Of a stretch of 64,000 bases of DNA, positions 34,119 through 45,374 are shown one piece after another; the stretch's first letter is position 1; every line of letters starts with the position of its first letter. The position numbers and the translations under genes are program-made. The stretch lies in the NCBI RefSeq assembly GCF_030272615.1, contig NC_081412.1, positions 27,359,001-27,423,000 on the forward strand, given 5' to 3'. This DNA comes from Cryptomeria japonica (Eukaryota > Streptophyta > Pinopsida > Cupressales > Cupressaceae). The notes below the pieces were generated by a model, which made no database searches, was not told the DNA's origin, and saw nothing but the letters and a program-made list of their open reading frames with translations.

Positions 34119-35291
34119 ACCAATTTCTGATTGGTTCTAGTAGAGTAGTTGGATTATGATATTGATCCGGTATGATCCGATATGCTTTGGTTTGTGGAAT
34201 TGGTTTGGATATGGTATTCATGCTACTCAAATGTGTATCACGATTAGTTGGTTCAGGATTTGATGACTCAGGAGCTATCATTTGTTCTAGTAAGCCTTTT
34301 GGTCACTGGTAAGGGTTTTACCAGTAGAGCTTTGTTGAAGATCTTTTGATGCACGTGATAAGTGGTGTTGGTGCAGCTTCTAGATGGCTTTAAAGATGTT
34401 GTTGGTTATCTTTGGTGTTCCAGTTCATCAGTGGTGTTGGATTTGGTTTATGGTGACCTATTTTGGGTCTGATGTTATCTAGGTTATGGACTAGTTTATG
34501 TAACATGTTGGAGGATGTTCCTGGTGCATTACCGACGAGATTTAATGATTGGTTTCCATTGTTTTTGGCCTAGGCCAACTTGGTTGATCATTGGATTGCG
34601 GGTTTATGTTATGAAGTTATTGTATTATCTTTTAGGTAGTCGAAATAATTGTTTAGGTCTCGGGTTTGTATAAATATGATGTAAGATCTCTTTGTAGATC
34701 ATAGGTCAAGGTTATGGGATGATTTGTGTACGAATAATGTTGTAATCATATGCAAAAAGTTTGGTCGATCATAAGTGATCGAATTGGGTTTGTAAGAGAG
34801 GTTTAAGGCCTCTAGCATTGAGCTTAATTGGAATTGTATTCAGGCATAGGAGATGTTATCCTTGCAGTTCACTCTTCTTTCCAGATTGTAGTCTGGTGTT
34901 TATGTAGTCAGTGAGGCTCCTTTTTGTGATGAGGAGTGTGCTCTAGGTTGTTGGCTTTCCTGTATGTGCAAGCCCCTCATATCGTAATCACATACTTACT
35001 GTAGAAGTATTATCTGACTATGGGTAGGCTTCTCACCATCGTTTTTGCCTTTATCGGGGTTTCCACATACAAATCTTGGTGTCATGTGTTATGGATGGAT
35101 GGTAATTGTTCTGTGATTTTTGTTTATGTTTAATTGCTATATCAGTTATTCTGGTATTTGGTTTATGCATTTCAGTATTGAGTTTATGTGTTCCAGTAAT
35201 AAGGATTTGAATGCTTAAAGTTCTATAATCTTGTGACAACTTATTCACCCCCCCCCCTCAATTGTCCTCTAGTTATTTGAGTTGTCTAATA
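34119..35291 (+). repeat. Copia C 3' LTR, second segment
   Basis: It continues the copia C LTR after element D (ATTTCTGATTGGTTC matches 5' LTR 20517 on). It has TATAAATA at 34669-34676, the C-run at about 35249-35258, and ends GTTGTCTAATA at 35291. GTTTT then resumes the E1 LTR. Confidence 0.87.
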
Positions 35292-35577
35292 GTTTTGATA
35301 TGTGAAATCGGGCATTAAAGGTCAAAATAGGACATAATTAGGGTTTATGATTTAATGATTTATTGGAGGAATAAAATAAAATGAGGCACACTTAGGGTAA
35401 AGGGCCCAATTTTATGATATGGGAAGTGATGAAATGTGACTTTAGATTTAATTAAATTAATTAATTAAATTCTTAAAGGGAAATTATAATGCAATATGCA
35501 AAACACACTAAGGCGCGTGCTAAACCAAGTGTGAAATTGTACCACCCTAGCAAGGGTGTACAATTTATGCCACTACA
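35292..35577 (-). repeat. E1 5' LTR, second segment
   Basis: It aligns with 490-772 (GACATAATTAGGGTTT, then GTGAAATTGTACCACCCTAG) and ends CCACTACA, so on the minus strand the LTR begins TGTAGTGGCATAA. It is the outer border of E1; copia A continues directly at 35578. Confidence 0.8.
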
Positions 35578-37456
35578 ATTGTACTAAAAGCAAATCATAT
35601 AGATGTTATAACAAAAGATTGAATAGGATAATAAAAAGCATTAATGTCAAGGTGGATGAGCATGGAAGTAATTAGATAAGATCATATGACTATGGATCGG
35701 AAGATGAATTTATCAAAGTTGAACCAGTAATGCAAGAAATAGTTCAGAACAGTGAACCTTTCACTCTAGTAACGTCATAAAATTCAATATTTACAGATGA
35801 ACAACAAAGAGACTCAGTAAATCAAGAAAATTCAAACACTCCCAGGTATGTGAAACTAAATCATTCTGAAGATCAGATCATTGGAGATAAAAGGAAAGGT
35901 GTGATGACTAGGAGAAGGTTAGCTGATGAAGAGGTATGTTTAATTTCTCAAATTGAACCAGAATCATTTATTGAAGTAAGTAAGGATGAAAACTGGATAA
36001 AAGCAATGGAAGAGGAATTAGATCAGATAGAAAAGAATAAGACATGGGAACTACTCCCTAGTCATAAAGACAAGAATATTATTGGAACTAAATAGTTTTC
36101 AGGAATAAATCAAATGAGGAAGGTCGGGTTGTGAGGAATATGGCTATATGTTTTGCAAAGGCTATTCACAAGAAGAAGGAGTTGATTATGGAGAGACTTA
36201 TGCCCTGATTGCTAGAATTGAAGCGGTAAGAATTTTTCTTTGTTATGTTGTACACAAGAACTATAAAGTATATCAGATGAATGTCAAATGTGCATTTCCG
36301 AATGGAGATATTGAAGAGGAAGTCTACATTGGGCAACCTAATTTATTTTATTTATCAAAAGACAAGGAAATGGTTTGTAGACTGAAGAAAACTTTATATC
36401 GACTAAAACAGGCCCCTAGAGCATGGTATGCTAGATTGGATAAATATATTTCAAACCTTGGTTTTATCAAAGGTAATGTTGATAGTAACTTATATTAAAA
36501 AATTGAGCAAGATGACATATTGATCATTGAAGTCTTTGTGTATTATATCATTTTTGGAGGAGAAGATGGTCTATGCATGAAATTTGATAATGATATGAAG
36601 AATGAATTTGAAATGTCTATGATTGGTGAGATGAAATTTTTCTTAGGTTTGCAGATTACTCAAACTGATAAAGGTATTTTATTTGTCAAACTAAGTATGT
36701 GAAGGAGTTACTTAAAAAAATTGGACTTGATAATTCTAAACCTATTGGTACTCCTATGATAACCGGTTGCAAATTGCCAAAGGATGATGAATCCCCTAAA
36801 GTGAATCCGAGTAGATACAAATTAATGATTGGTGATAATGAATGTTGTTTGTATTGCTTCTAGATTTCAATGAGATTCTATAGAAACTCATGATATTGTT
36901 GTCAAGAGGATATTCAAATATTTGGCAAGTACGACAGACTTTGGGTTATTGTATCCAAAGAATGATGACTTTACATTATGTGCATATATAGATTTTGATT
37001 GGGGAGGAGATGTGGATGACCGAAAGAGCACTATTGGCGGTGCATTCTTTCTTGGGAAGAAGTTGGTTTCATGGCTTAGAAAGAAACAATCATGCACTTC
37101 ATTATCTACTAGTGAAGCAGGATATGTAGCAGCCATTACCAACTGTACTCAGATTTTATGGATGAAACAAATGGTGGACGATATAAGGGTAAGATATGAT
37201 GAGCCTATTGCTATTCAGTGTGATAATATTGTTTCTATTAATAAGTCAAAGAATCCAGTATTTTATTCTAAATCAAAACACATTTCTATAAGGTATAATT
37301 TCTTGAAGGAAAAGGTTGAAGCAAAGGAAGTTAGATTGGTTTATGTGCCTACTAAGGAATAGATTGCAGATATTTTAACTAGACCATTGCCTAAAGATAA
37401 TTTTGAATATCTCAAAGATCACTTGGGGGTTACCAACCCTCCGGAAGAGACTTAGA
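35578..37456 (+). pseudogene. pol: Copia A polymerase region (end of integrase to RNase H)
   Basis: The sequence starts in the middle of the copia polyprotein because E1 was inserted here; the first part lies left of the window. It begins with SYRCYNKRL-type sequence (end of integrase), then the linker (NHSEDQIIGDKRKGVMTRRR). Reverse transcriptase pieces are at 36148-36498 ([23 protein letters not shown]) and 36520-36702, and RNase H is at 36922-37362 ([21 protein letters not shown]). The catalytic block reads FVYY (36535-36546) instead of FVDD, so both aspartates are lost. Several stops, shifts and a deletion near 36835 confirm decay. It belongs to the same family as C and H. Confidence 0.85.
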
Positions 37457-37755
37457 GATGCAGGGGTGCATCAATATGGTGAGCTTATCAGACACATTTT
37501 TCTGGTTCGGGTTGATGAGATTATGCTACTACTCAGGGGGAGTAGTCGGCTGTTTGCTTCAGTATTCCTGGTTTTCTATCTGTCCTTTGTCATTGATGTT
37601 AAAGGGGGAGAAGGTAGTCATGTGAAAAATTGTTAATCTTAGGAGGAGAGTTATTTTAGATCAGTCTTTTTTCCTTCTTGGGGAGATTGTTGGCATTTAT
37701 TGGCACTTGGATATTTTCACATTTAGTGTTACCATCAATGCCAATGGGGGAGATT
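37457..37755 (+). other. Copia A 3' non-coding region with polypurine tracts
   Basis: It contains CTACTCAGGGGGAGTAGTC (37531-37549) as in copia C, then AAAGGGGGAGAAGG and finally AATGGGGGAGA (37743-37753) before the LTR start. The last is the plus-strand primer. No gene seen. Confidence 0.65.
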
Positions 37756-37940
37756 GTTGGCAATATGCTGGATTTGGTTTAAGTGTTGTCATTAATGTAA
37801 ACACAATATCCTAGTTGGAGACTATCCTGGTTAGACCTATCCCGGTTAATCTTGGTGATCATCTTAGTTCTGGCTATGTTTCTGATCTGGTATGATCAGA
37901 TCTCTAGAATCGATTTTGGATGCTTATTCAGGATGATTAT
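37756..37940 (+). repeat. Copia A 3' LTR, first segment
   Basis: TGTTGGCAATATGCTGG follows the polypurine tract. The LTR is cut at 37940 by element F and continues at 48988. ATTAT (37936-37940) and TTTAT (48988-48992) are the slightly diverged target duplication of F. Confidence 0.8.
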
Positions 37941-39157
37941 TGATGAGCCTAAATAATGGCTCTATTTTGACAGATTTTTTATATAATACTCCTACCTAGG
38001 TCTTATTATTAGATGACATTTGGATTATAATATTCTCATAAGTTGATACCTTTTAAGTGTTTTTGAAACCGGTTTAACTCATACCTAAGGATGTCATATA
38101 ATGGTTTCAAATGGCCTATCTATGCAAATATCTAATATCAATTATAAATATGGTTTACATCATATCATGTTAGTATTAGTACATACACATGTTTGTTGTG
38201 CACATTAATATCATGATGCATGGTCAACAAAGGTGAAGTAAAGACAAATGGTGGTTCAAAAGAGCATCAAGTATATAGCCATAATGCAAACCCAGTCAAA
38301 GAAATGCAGCAATGATCGAAACCACTTGACCGGTTCTTCAGCAGATTGATTTATGAAACATTTATAACTATTCCTAGTGGAGCTTAGATCTAGCAGGCTA
38401 GTCATGCTATATTTTCTAAACTGCAGGACATATGTTGTTTTGTTGTCCTACGCTGACTTCTTCTTCTCTTGTTAATAAATCTTGTTCACCTATTTTGTAG
38501 GAATGTGGTCGATCAGTTAGAAGTTTGTTATAATTTTTCCTATAAATAAAGGGATTTCTCTCCTCTCGGAGATAGCAGAGAACAACCATAGTATTTTGTA
38601 ATACATAGTCTTCTTGTATTGTATATGTATTTTCCAGTCAAGATGAAATAAAGAGATCAATGTGATTTTGAATGATTAGATAATTGTAATCTAAAGTTCT
38701 GGAGATACTCACTCAAGGGGGCCCACTTGGTGAGTAATCCTTTGTATGTTCCAGTTAATTTAATACTTCTATAGCAGTTGTTTCTGTAGTTATCTGTTCC
38801 TGCAGCCATAGGAAACAGTTCCTATTTATGTTCCTGTAGCCACAGTAGTTCCTGTTGCCTGCCAAAACTTTATCATTTAACAGTAGTTGTTTAAAGTAAT
38901 TTCTAGTTGTAAGATTAAGTAATAGTTCATTTGAGATTCTGTGTGTTTACTTTAAGAAGAATTTCCTTTCCCGCAGTAATATAGAATGGTTGCAATATGA
39001 ACTTGATGCACATATAGTGCTAGCCCATTTCAAGTTTTCATCCCTGGTTGATAACTAAATGAGCCTTTGCCACAGAAAAAAGTTAGCTATTTAAGGATAT
39101 TCAATCTCTAAATTGTGTTTTATTACCTAGTTACCATTCCAGTTGTGAGGACCAACA
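37941..39157 (+). repeat. Element F 5' LTR
   Basis: 1217 bp. CCTATAAATAAAGGG with TATAAATA at 38541-38548 is a clear TATA box, and GAAATAAAGAG near 38645 may be a polyadenylation signal. It ends AGGACCAACA. It matches 47764-48987. Confidence 0.88.
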
Positions 39158-39161
39158 TTTT

Positions 39162-39178
39162 TGGCACCATTGCCAAGG
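39162..39178 (+). promoter_or_regulatory. Primer-binding site of element F
   Basis: TGGCACCATTGCCAAGG lies four bases after the LTR. It differs from the complement of plant aspartate tRNA (TGGCGCCGTTGCCGGGG) only by G-to-A changes, as expected from methylation decay. Confidence 0.72.
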
Positions 39179-39262
39179 CTGGTGCCAAGCTAAGGACCTA
39201 TTGTAAACCATTAGTTTTTAAGTTTTCTTAATTAGCTCTTTGAATTTTGTTCATTAATCTGC

Positions 39263-41070
39263 ATGCATAAGAGGAGAAGAGATTCACTAGGAATATTTCT
39301 TCCCTCACATTCCACTCAAGATATAAGATCACATCAAGCACCAGAAGTAAACCCGTTTGCAGAAACTTATGTGCTAAATAGAGGTGTTTTTAATTTGTCA
39401 GAAGGAGACCTAGGCTTCCTGAACGAATCCCCTGAACAAAACATTTTACCCCTAGTCATTTATCAGGGACCAATGGCAGAAAATCTTCCACCTCCACCTA
39501 TAAATCCAACATTTGAGTTTCCCATTCTTGACCTGCATGATAATGCAAATTTGAAAAGCATACCAACCTCTTCATTTCCAAAATTTCATGGATTGGTAAC
39601 AGAAGATCCAGACACCTTTCTGTTTGAATTTGATAGCCTTTGCAGAAGTTATGATCATACCATTGATGCTCATAAACTCAAGTTATTCCCTGCTACTTTG
39701 AAAGAAGCTGCCTTGAGATGGTTTATTAGTTTAGGAAGAAATGTAATCACTACCTGGGAGGAGATGAAGACAAACTTCTTGGATAAGTATAAAGACTATT
39801 GCAGGGGAATGGACTGACATGGTGATGATATCTTCAGAATGACACAAAAAGAAGATGAAAGCCTGGAAGAATATTTGGAAAGGTTTTTATTTAGTGCCAG
39901 CAAATCCAAACATAGTACTCTAAGTGAAGACTCTATGAAGTTGATTTTTCTAAGGGGCATCAATGATGATTGTGTTGACTCCTTAGATCTAATGGGAGGA
40001 GGAGATATTACTCAAGTTCAATGGGATGATATCAGACAGATTTGTCAAAAGTATTCAAGAGCTATAGCAAAAAGGGGAAGACATTATAGGCCTGGTTCTT
40101 CAGTTGCAAAGTCATCTTCAACAGTCTCAAGAATGGAAATAACTCATTTGTTGAAGGATTTTAAAGAGGATATAATTAATAATATGGCTACCAAATTGGA
40201 TACACTACAGGCAAAGAAGAAGCATGAGGACGCAAAGGCTATGCTTTCTGAATTTTGTCCTCACTGTCGACAAAAGAAGAAGGATTGTAAATGCAAATTG
40301 TTAGCTAAAATTGATAGCCAACAGAGTTCCCCAGATTTCAAGCTTGTCTATGGAGATGATGAACAAATCTTTTATGCTGCACAATGATGGACTTGGCCTC
40401 CAAGATAAGGTATGCCACAAGATCCATTGTCATTTTCTAATCCTTATATGAACTTCAATGAACAAAACAATCAGTGGCAACCAACATATTCCCAAAATTT
40501 TGGAAATTATACTCCTCAGTCTTGGAATAACTCTCAAAACCCTTGGCCTAATTATCAGAATTATTCATCTCAATGGAAGCAACCACAAGAGAATTGGTCT
40601 CCCCCTCAAGGTAACTGGCAAAAATCACCACAATGGGAAAACCAGTCATCAGGTTTCCTGCAGCCACAACAATAGTCCCAACAGCCAGCTTTAATGCCAC
40701 CAGCCCCTATTGCCACTCCATCCAAGCCAACCCATCTACCAATGTAGTCTGATCCAAATCCAAATAACAAACCACAACAACAACAACAAGTCTTTTCAAC
40801 TGATCCTAATAACTATCTTGCATACTCTCTCAATATAAGTGATATTCATTTTAGGTCAGGGACGACATTGCCTACTCCATCTCCTCTAGTCATAACAAAG
40901 TTACCAACAGAGGAGACTGCTCAGGAAACTATACCTGATAAATTTGGAAACCCTGAGTAGGTTCATCAGTCTGAAACTTCAAATATACCTATAAGAACTC
41001 CCTCATTTCCTCAAAGATTGCAGGATGATATAGCTTTTGATCTTATTAATCAGCTAAAATATATGTGTTA
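39263..41070 (+). pseudogene. gag: Element F gag
   Basis: Frame 2 opens at 39263 about 100 bases after the LTR and is interrupted by TGA (39815), TGA (40385) and later TAG codons. The gag core is clear (FPKFHGLVTEDPDTFLFEF, ALRWFISLG, ETWEEMK-like, DESLEEYLERF). A cysteine cluster, CPHCRQKKKDCKC (near 40255), takes the place of a zinc knuckle. A long Q/N/P/W-rich part follows (40412-40675), as in other Athila-type gags. The change to the protease frame occurs around 41070-41170. Confidence 0.82.
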
Positions 41071-42250
41071 AAATCCCACTGTTTCAAGCTATTAAAGATA
41101 TTCCCATATATGGAAAATCTATTAAAGAGGCATGTCTGAAGAAACCTGAGAGGAAGAAAAAAGACCCAAAAATAGTGCATGTAGTAGGACAATTGGCTGA
41201 TATTATGTTAGGAAAAATGGTTGTCCCTAAATATTCTGACCTAGGTATCCCTATTGTCAAGGTAGTTATTAATGGAACTCAAATAAAAAATGCTTTGATA
41301 GACTTAGGAGCATCCATAAATGTGATTACTAAGGATTTCATGCAACAACTCAACATAACTAGTCTTAGATCAACTCCAACGGTCCTGCAGCTTACTGATA
41401 GATCTATTGTTCGGCCTGAAGGGATGGTTGAAGATAGTGTTGTCACATTATATTCTTGGTAATATCCTGTTGATTTTATAATCCTCTCTCCTAAGGCAAC
41501 ATTAGGTGGATATCCAATTATTTTGGGAAGACCTTGGTTGGCAACAGTTGATGAATATATAGGTTGCAAATCAGGAGATATGACAATTTAAGATGGTATT
41601 ACTACCAAAACACTTGCACTCTATTCTCCAGCACAACCACAACTTGATCAAGAATGAGTAGTATGGCCAGATATAGGAGAAGAAGCAGAGGAAATTAATT
41701 ATGTTCAAAAACTAATAATGTTATCAAGGGACCCATTCATAGCACTTCAAGAGGATGATATAGTACTCTCTAACATCATAAGAAATCATTATGGAGTAGC
41801 TCAATAGTCATTGGGTATACCAGTAAGTCCTCTACATAGCCTTCTTCCATCTGCAAGATTTTTAAATTCTCCTACAGCCACAAACATGTTTCACACATTA
41901 CTACCATAGGAGATTCAAACCTCTTGTCTGTCTGAAATATCTGATGTCGAGTCAGTAATTCAAATAGAAGTATCTATAGGAAGAAAGTTGAACATCAATA
42001 GTCAATTAGTAGCAGATCAAAGATTGTCATTAACAGAATTACTCAAAGCCCAACAACAAGCTTTTGCATGGGATTATCAGGACATGAAAGGATTAAATCC
42101 TGCATTGTGTACCCATAGAATTTATATCAGGGAATATTGTAAACCAATCAAACATCCTCAGCGAAGGATTAATCATGCTTTAAGGGAAATAGTTAAAGAG
42201 GAACTACAAAAGTTACTTCATGCAGGATTCATTTACCTATTTCAGACAGT
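41071..42250 (+). pseudogene. pro: Element F protease and linker to reverse transcriptase
   Basis: The protease loop ALIDLGASINVIT (near 41293) is the DLGAS form normal for Athila-type elements, and IILGRPWLATVDE is the second conserved block. TAA and TAG codons interrupt the frame at 41460, 41588, 41655, 41805 and 41908. From 41988 a 95-codon open stretch carries the start of reverse transcriptase (FAWDYQDMKGLNPALCTHRI and HPQRRINHALREIVKEEL). A shift near 42250 leads to the next frame. Confidence 0.78.
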
Positions 42251-42265
42251 CAATGGGTTTTTCCT

Positions 42266-43545
42266 TTGGTTATAGTTCCAAACAAAGGAGGAAAATGGAG
42301 AGTTTGTGTGGACTATAGGGAGCTTAACACTGCTACCAAAAAGGATCACTTCCCACTTCCATTTATAGATCAAGTGATAGACTCTCTAGCTGGTAAGAAA
42401 TACTTTTCATTTTTGGATGGGCTTAGTGGTTATAATCAGACTAGAATAGCTCCAAAAGATCAGGAAAATACTACCTTTACCTGCCCTTGGGGCACATATG
42501 CCTATTCAGTCCTTCCTTTTGGTTTATGTAATGCTCTTGCAACCTTTCAAAGGGTTGTCCTCAGTATATTTTCAGACATATGTGATGTTTGTATGAAAAT
42601 TTAAATGGATGACTTTACTACTTATGGGACTATTTTTAAGGAGGAATTACAAAATCTAACCAAAGTATTGCAGCGGTGTGAAGATCACAATTTATCCCTA
42701 AACAATGGAAAAAAAATTATGATGATGCAAGAAGGGATAGTGTTGGGGCATAGAATTTCTGAAACAGGTATTCAAGTAGATCTAGCTAAAATTGAAGTAA
42801 TACTTTCTCTTCCTTCCCCTGTTAAAAAAAGGATGTAAGAATTTTTCGAGGCCATGCAGGGTACTATAGGAGATTTGTTAAGGACTTTAGTAAAAAAGAA
42901 GGGCCATTATATTCTTTATTGACAAAGGAAGTTGAGTTTGAATGGACAGTTGCATGTGAAAAATCATTTTCTCAACTAAAAGAAGCCTTAACCCAGGCCC
43001 ATAAGCTTAAACGACCTGATTGGTCAGTTCCTTTTCACATTCATATAGATGCATCTGATTTTGCAATAGGAGCAGTTATGGGGCAGAAGCAAGGAATTTT
43101 GGAAAATGCAATTTATTACATCAATAAAAATTTGCAAGGACCAGAACTTAATTACATTGTTACAGAAAAGGAAATGTTAGTTGTCATCTATGCACTAAAT
43201 AAATTCAGACACTATATAACTGGATATCAAATCTTTGTACATACTGATCATGCAGTCATTCGGTACCTCATGAACAAAAGCTCCATTACAGGTAGATTGG
43301 CAATATGGTTGTTGTTAATGCAAGAATTTGATATTAGTATAATTGATAAACCAGGAAAAGCAAATGTAGTGGCAGATTTTTTGTCAAGGATTCAAACACT
43401 AGCCAATAATAAGGTCATTAATGATTCTTTTCTAAATGAGCATTTGTTTTCCATCATTTTACATAGTCCATGGTATGCTGACATAGCCAACTACCTAGTA
43501 GCTAACAAAGACACCCCCACATTTCTCACCCAAAGATAAAAGACT
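42266..43545 (+). pseudogene. pol: Element F reverse transcriptase and RNase H
   Basis: Reverse transcriptase motifs: VIVPNKGGKWRVCVDYRELN, FLDGLSGYNQTRIAPKDQ, PFGLCNALATFQR. At the catalytic site the normal YMDD reads stop-MDD (TAA at 42602-42604), so a tyrosine codon became a stop. A frameshift near 42838 leads to the 206-codon RNase H frame (HIDASDFAIGAVMGQ, TEKEMLVVIYALNKF, HTDHAVIRYLM), which keeps its catalytic D, E and D. The thumb and connection part (MQGTIGDLLR) is mutated. Confidence 0.85.
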
Positions 43546-44816
43546 GCTAGTAGAAAAGAGTTTTAACTTCTCATGGATAGCAGATTGCTTATTTTATATA
43601 GGGCCAGATCAAGTTATAAGGCACTGTGTAAGAAAAGATGAGACATATGATATACTTCATGCCTTTCATGATGAACCTTGTGGAGGTCATTTTGCAGCTA
43701 AAAGAATAGCTCTCAAGATATCAACTACAGGGTACTATTAGCCAACCTTGCACAAGGATGCAGTTAAATGCACCAGAAAATGTGACAGATGTCAAAGAAT
43801 GGGAAGACCAACTCGGTCTGATGAAATGCCTCTACATCCTCAAGTGGTTGTTACATCATTTGACAAATGAGGCCTAGATTTTGTTGGGCCAATCGATCCA
43901 CCATCAAATAGTCGTTCCTACATTCTTGTTTATACTGACTATGTTACTAAATGGGTAGAGGTCAAAGCCTTCAAGCATGCCAGAGATAATAAGGTAGCAG
44001 AATTTTTATATGAAGTAATATTCACTCGGTATGGAGTTCCTAGAGAAATAGTGACAGATCAAGGGGCAAAGTTCACTTCCACTGTGATCATAGCCCTAGT
44101 TAATGAATACAATGTTGGGTATAGGAAATCCATTCCTTATCATCCAAAGGATAATGGCCAAGGAGAGATTACTAATAGGGAGCTTGAATCAATATTGATC
44201 AAAACAGTAGCACTCAACAACAAAGATTGGTCTAGCAGATTATATGAAGTTGTATGGGTTTATAGAACCACCTGGAAAACTATAACAGGGTTTACACCAT
44301 TTGAAATGGTATATGGGACAAAAGGAATAATTCCTATAGAGTTTGAACATAAAACCTTGAGAATGGTTGTTTCCTTAGATATGACTCTTTCTACAGCACA
44401 AGAAGAAAGGCTCCTGCAACTTAATGCTTTAGATGAGATAAGGAAGTCTGCCCTATAGCATACTAAATCTACTCAAAACCAGCGCATAAAGTGGCATTGA
44501 TCTCTATATCAAGGATAAATCATTCCAGCCAGGTGATTGGGCTCTTCTCTATGATTCCAAGTATAAAGATAATTTGGGAAAATTACAGACACGGTGGTTA
44601 GGACCTTACGAGATAGTTGAAACATTTTCTAATGGTTTTGTTAGATTATCTACAATAGGTCCTGTTAAGTTTAAATTGTTAGTAAATGGTCATCGGTTAC
44701 GTCTATACCATAAACCTCTAGGCAAAGATAACTTTCTACAGCATTTTTCCATTGCCAAGCATGTCGAGATTCCTGCAGCCACTAATGATGGCTTTGTCGT
44801 CACCCCTCCATCTTAA
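43546..44816 (+). pseudogene. int: Element F integrase
   Basis: The HHCC region reads HDEPCGGH and CTRKCDRCQRMG. The core keeps D (GLDFVGPI), D (VTDQGAKF) and E (NGQGEITNREL), so all three catalytic residues remain. Stops occur near 43738 and 43868, and a TAG at 44456. The C-terminal GPY-like part is open at 44574-44816 (LQTRWLGPYEIVETFSNGFV, VNGHRLRLYHK). No chromodomain is seen. Confidence 0.84.
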
Positions 44817-45374
44817 TATCTTTGTTGCATGATCATAATAAATACTTCCACATCTAGCGGAAGTACTTTTTTGCATAATAAATATTCCATTCCATATTCA
44901 CTCATTTCTTTCCTTTCACTCCATCCATTTCCGCATCATTTTCCATGCATGGTGGCTTAATATCTTCAAGCTGTAGTCATTCTCACGTGATGTCAGGTAC
45001 ACTCATGTGTATTTATTTTTGTTGCATGTATGTAATTAAACCATATTAACTCTAATTACGATATTTTGCACACTCTCCTTTTTCGGTCCTCCCCCGCATG
45101 TGTGGACACTTGTCAAACCTTAGGTTGGGGGGAAAGTACACTAATAATTACTCTAGCAAATAATTTTGATGTCCTCTCGAATTGCATTTTATTTTTCAAA
45201 TTTCTCGTTTGAGGTGACATCTTGCATTCTTCTTGTCTGTCTTCTTAGAGTTATTTTTAGATTGTAGCTAGGTTTCAACCAAGTAAAGGCACATTGAGTA
45301 TATTATAGTGTAGAACTTAGTGCAGAAACTGAGCAGAGTTATGCCATTATAGAGTTGAAAGTGTTACCACTGCA
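44817..45374 (+). other. Element F spacer with inner polypurine run
   Basis: No gene. A TTGGGGGGAAAG run at about 45125-45137 follows CAAACCTTAGG. Such a run between integrase and the downstream ORF is common in Athila-type elements and may act as a second plus-strand primer. The block 44820-44960 is rich in CATAATAAAT. Confidence 0.5.

Larger units (their letters stand above)
20438..35291 (+). mobile_element. Copia element C (contains element D in its 3' LTR)
   Basis: The 5' LTR (20438-21683), primer site, gag-protease, integrase, reverse transcriptase-RNase H and 3' LTR (26264-26348 plus 34119-35291) are in copia order (integrase before reverse transcriptase). The target duplication is about GTTTT (20434-20438 and 35292-35296), with one base ambiguous. 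It interrupts the E1 LTR. All coding parts carry stops and shifts. Without D it is about 7.1 kb. Related copies are A and H. Confidence 0.88.

Noticed and set aside
33797-34159. 120-codon ORF in the D LTR (and 27353-27571)
   Set aside because: It reads through the LTR end into copia C and its counterpart in the other LTR is disrupted.
35578-35600. 5' truncation of copia A as an independent event
   Set aside because: E1 ends exactly at 35577 and its other LTR runs off the left edge, so A is interrupted rather than truncated; its first part should lie left of the window.
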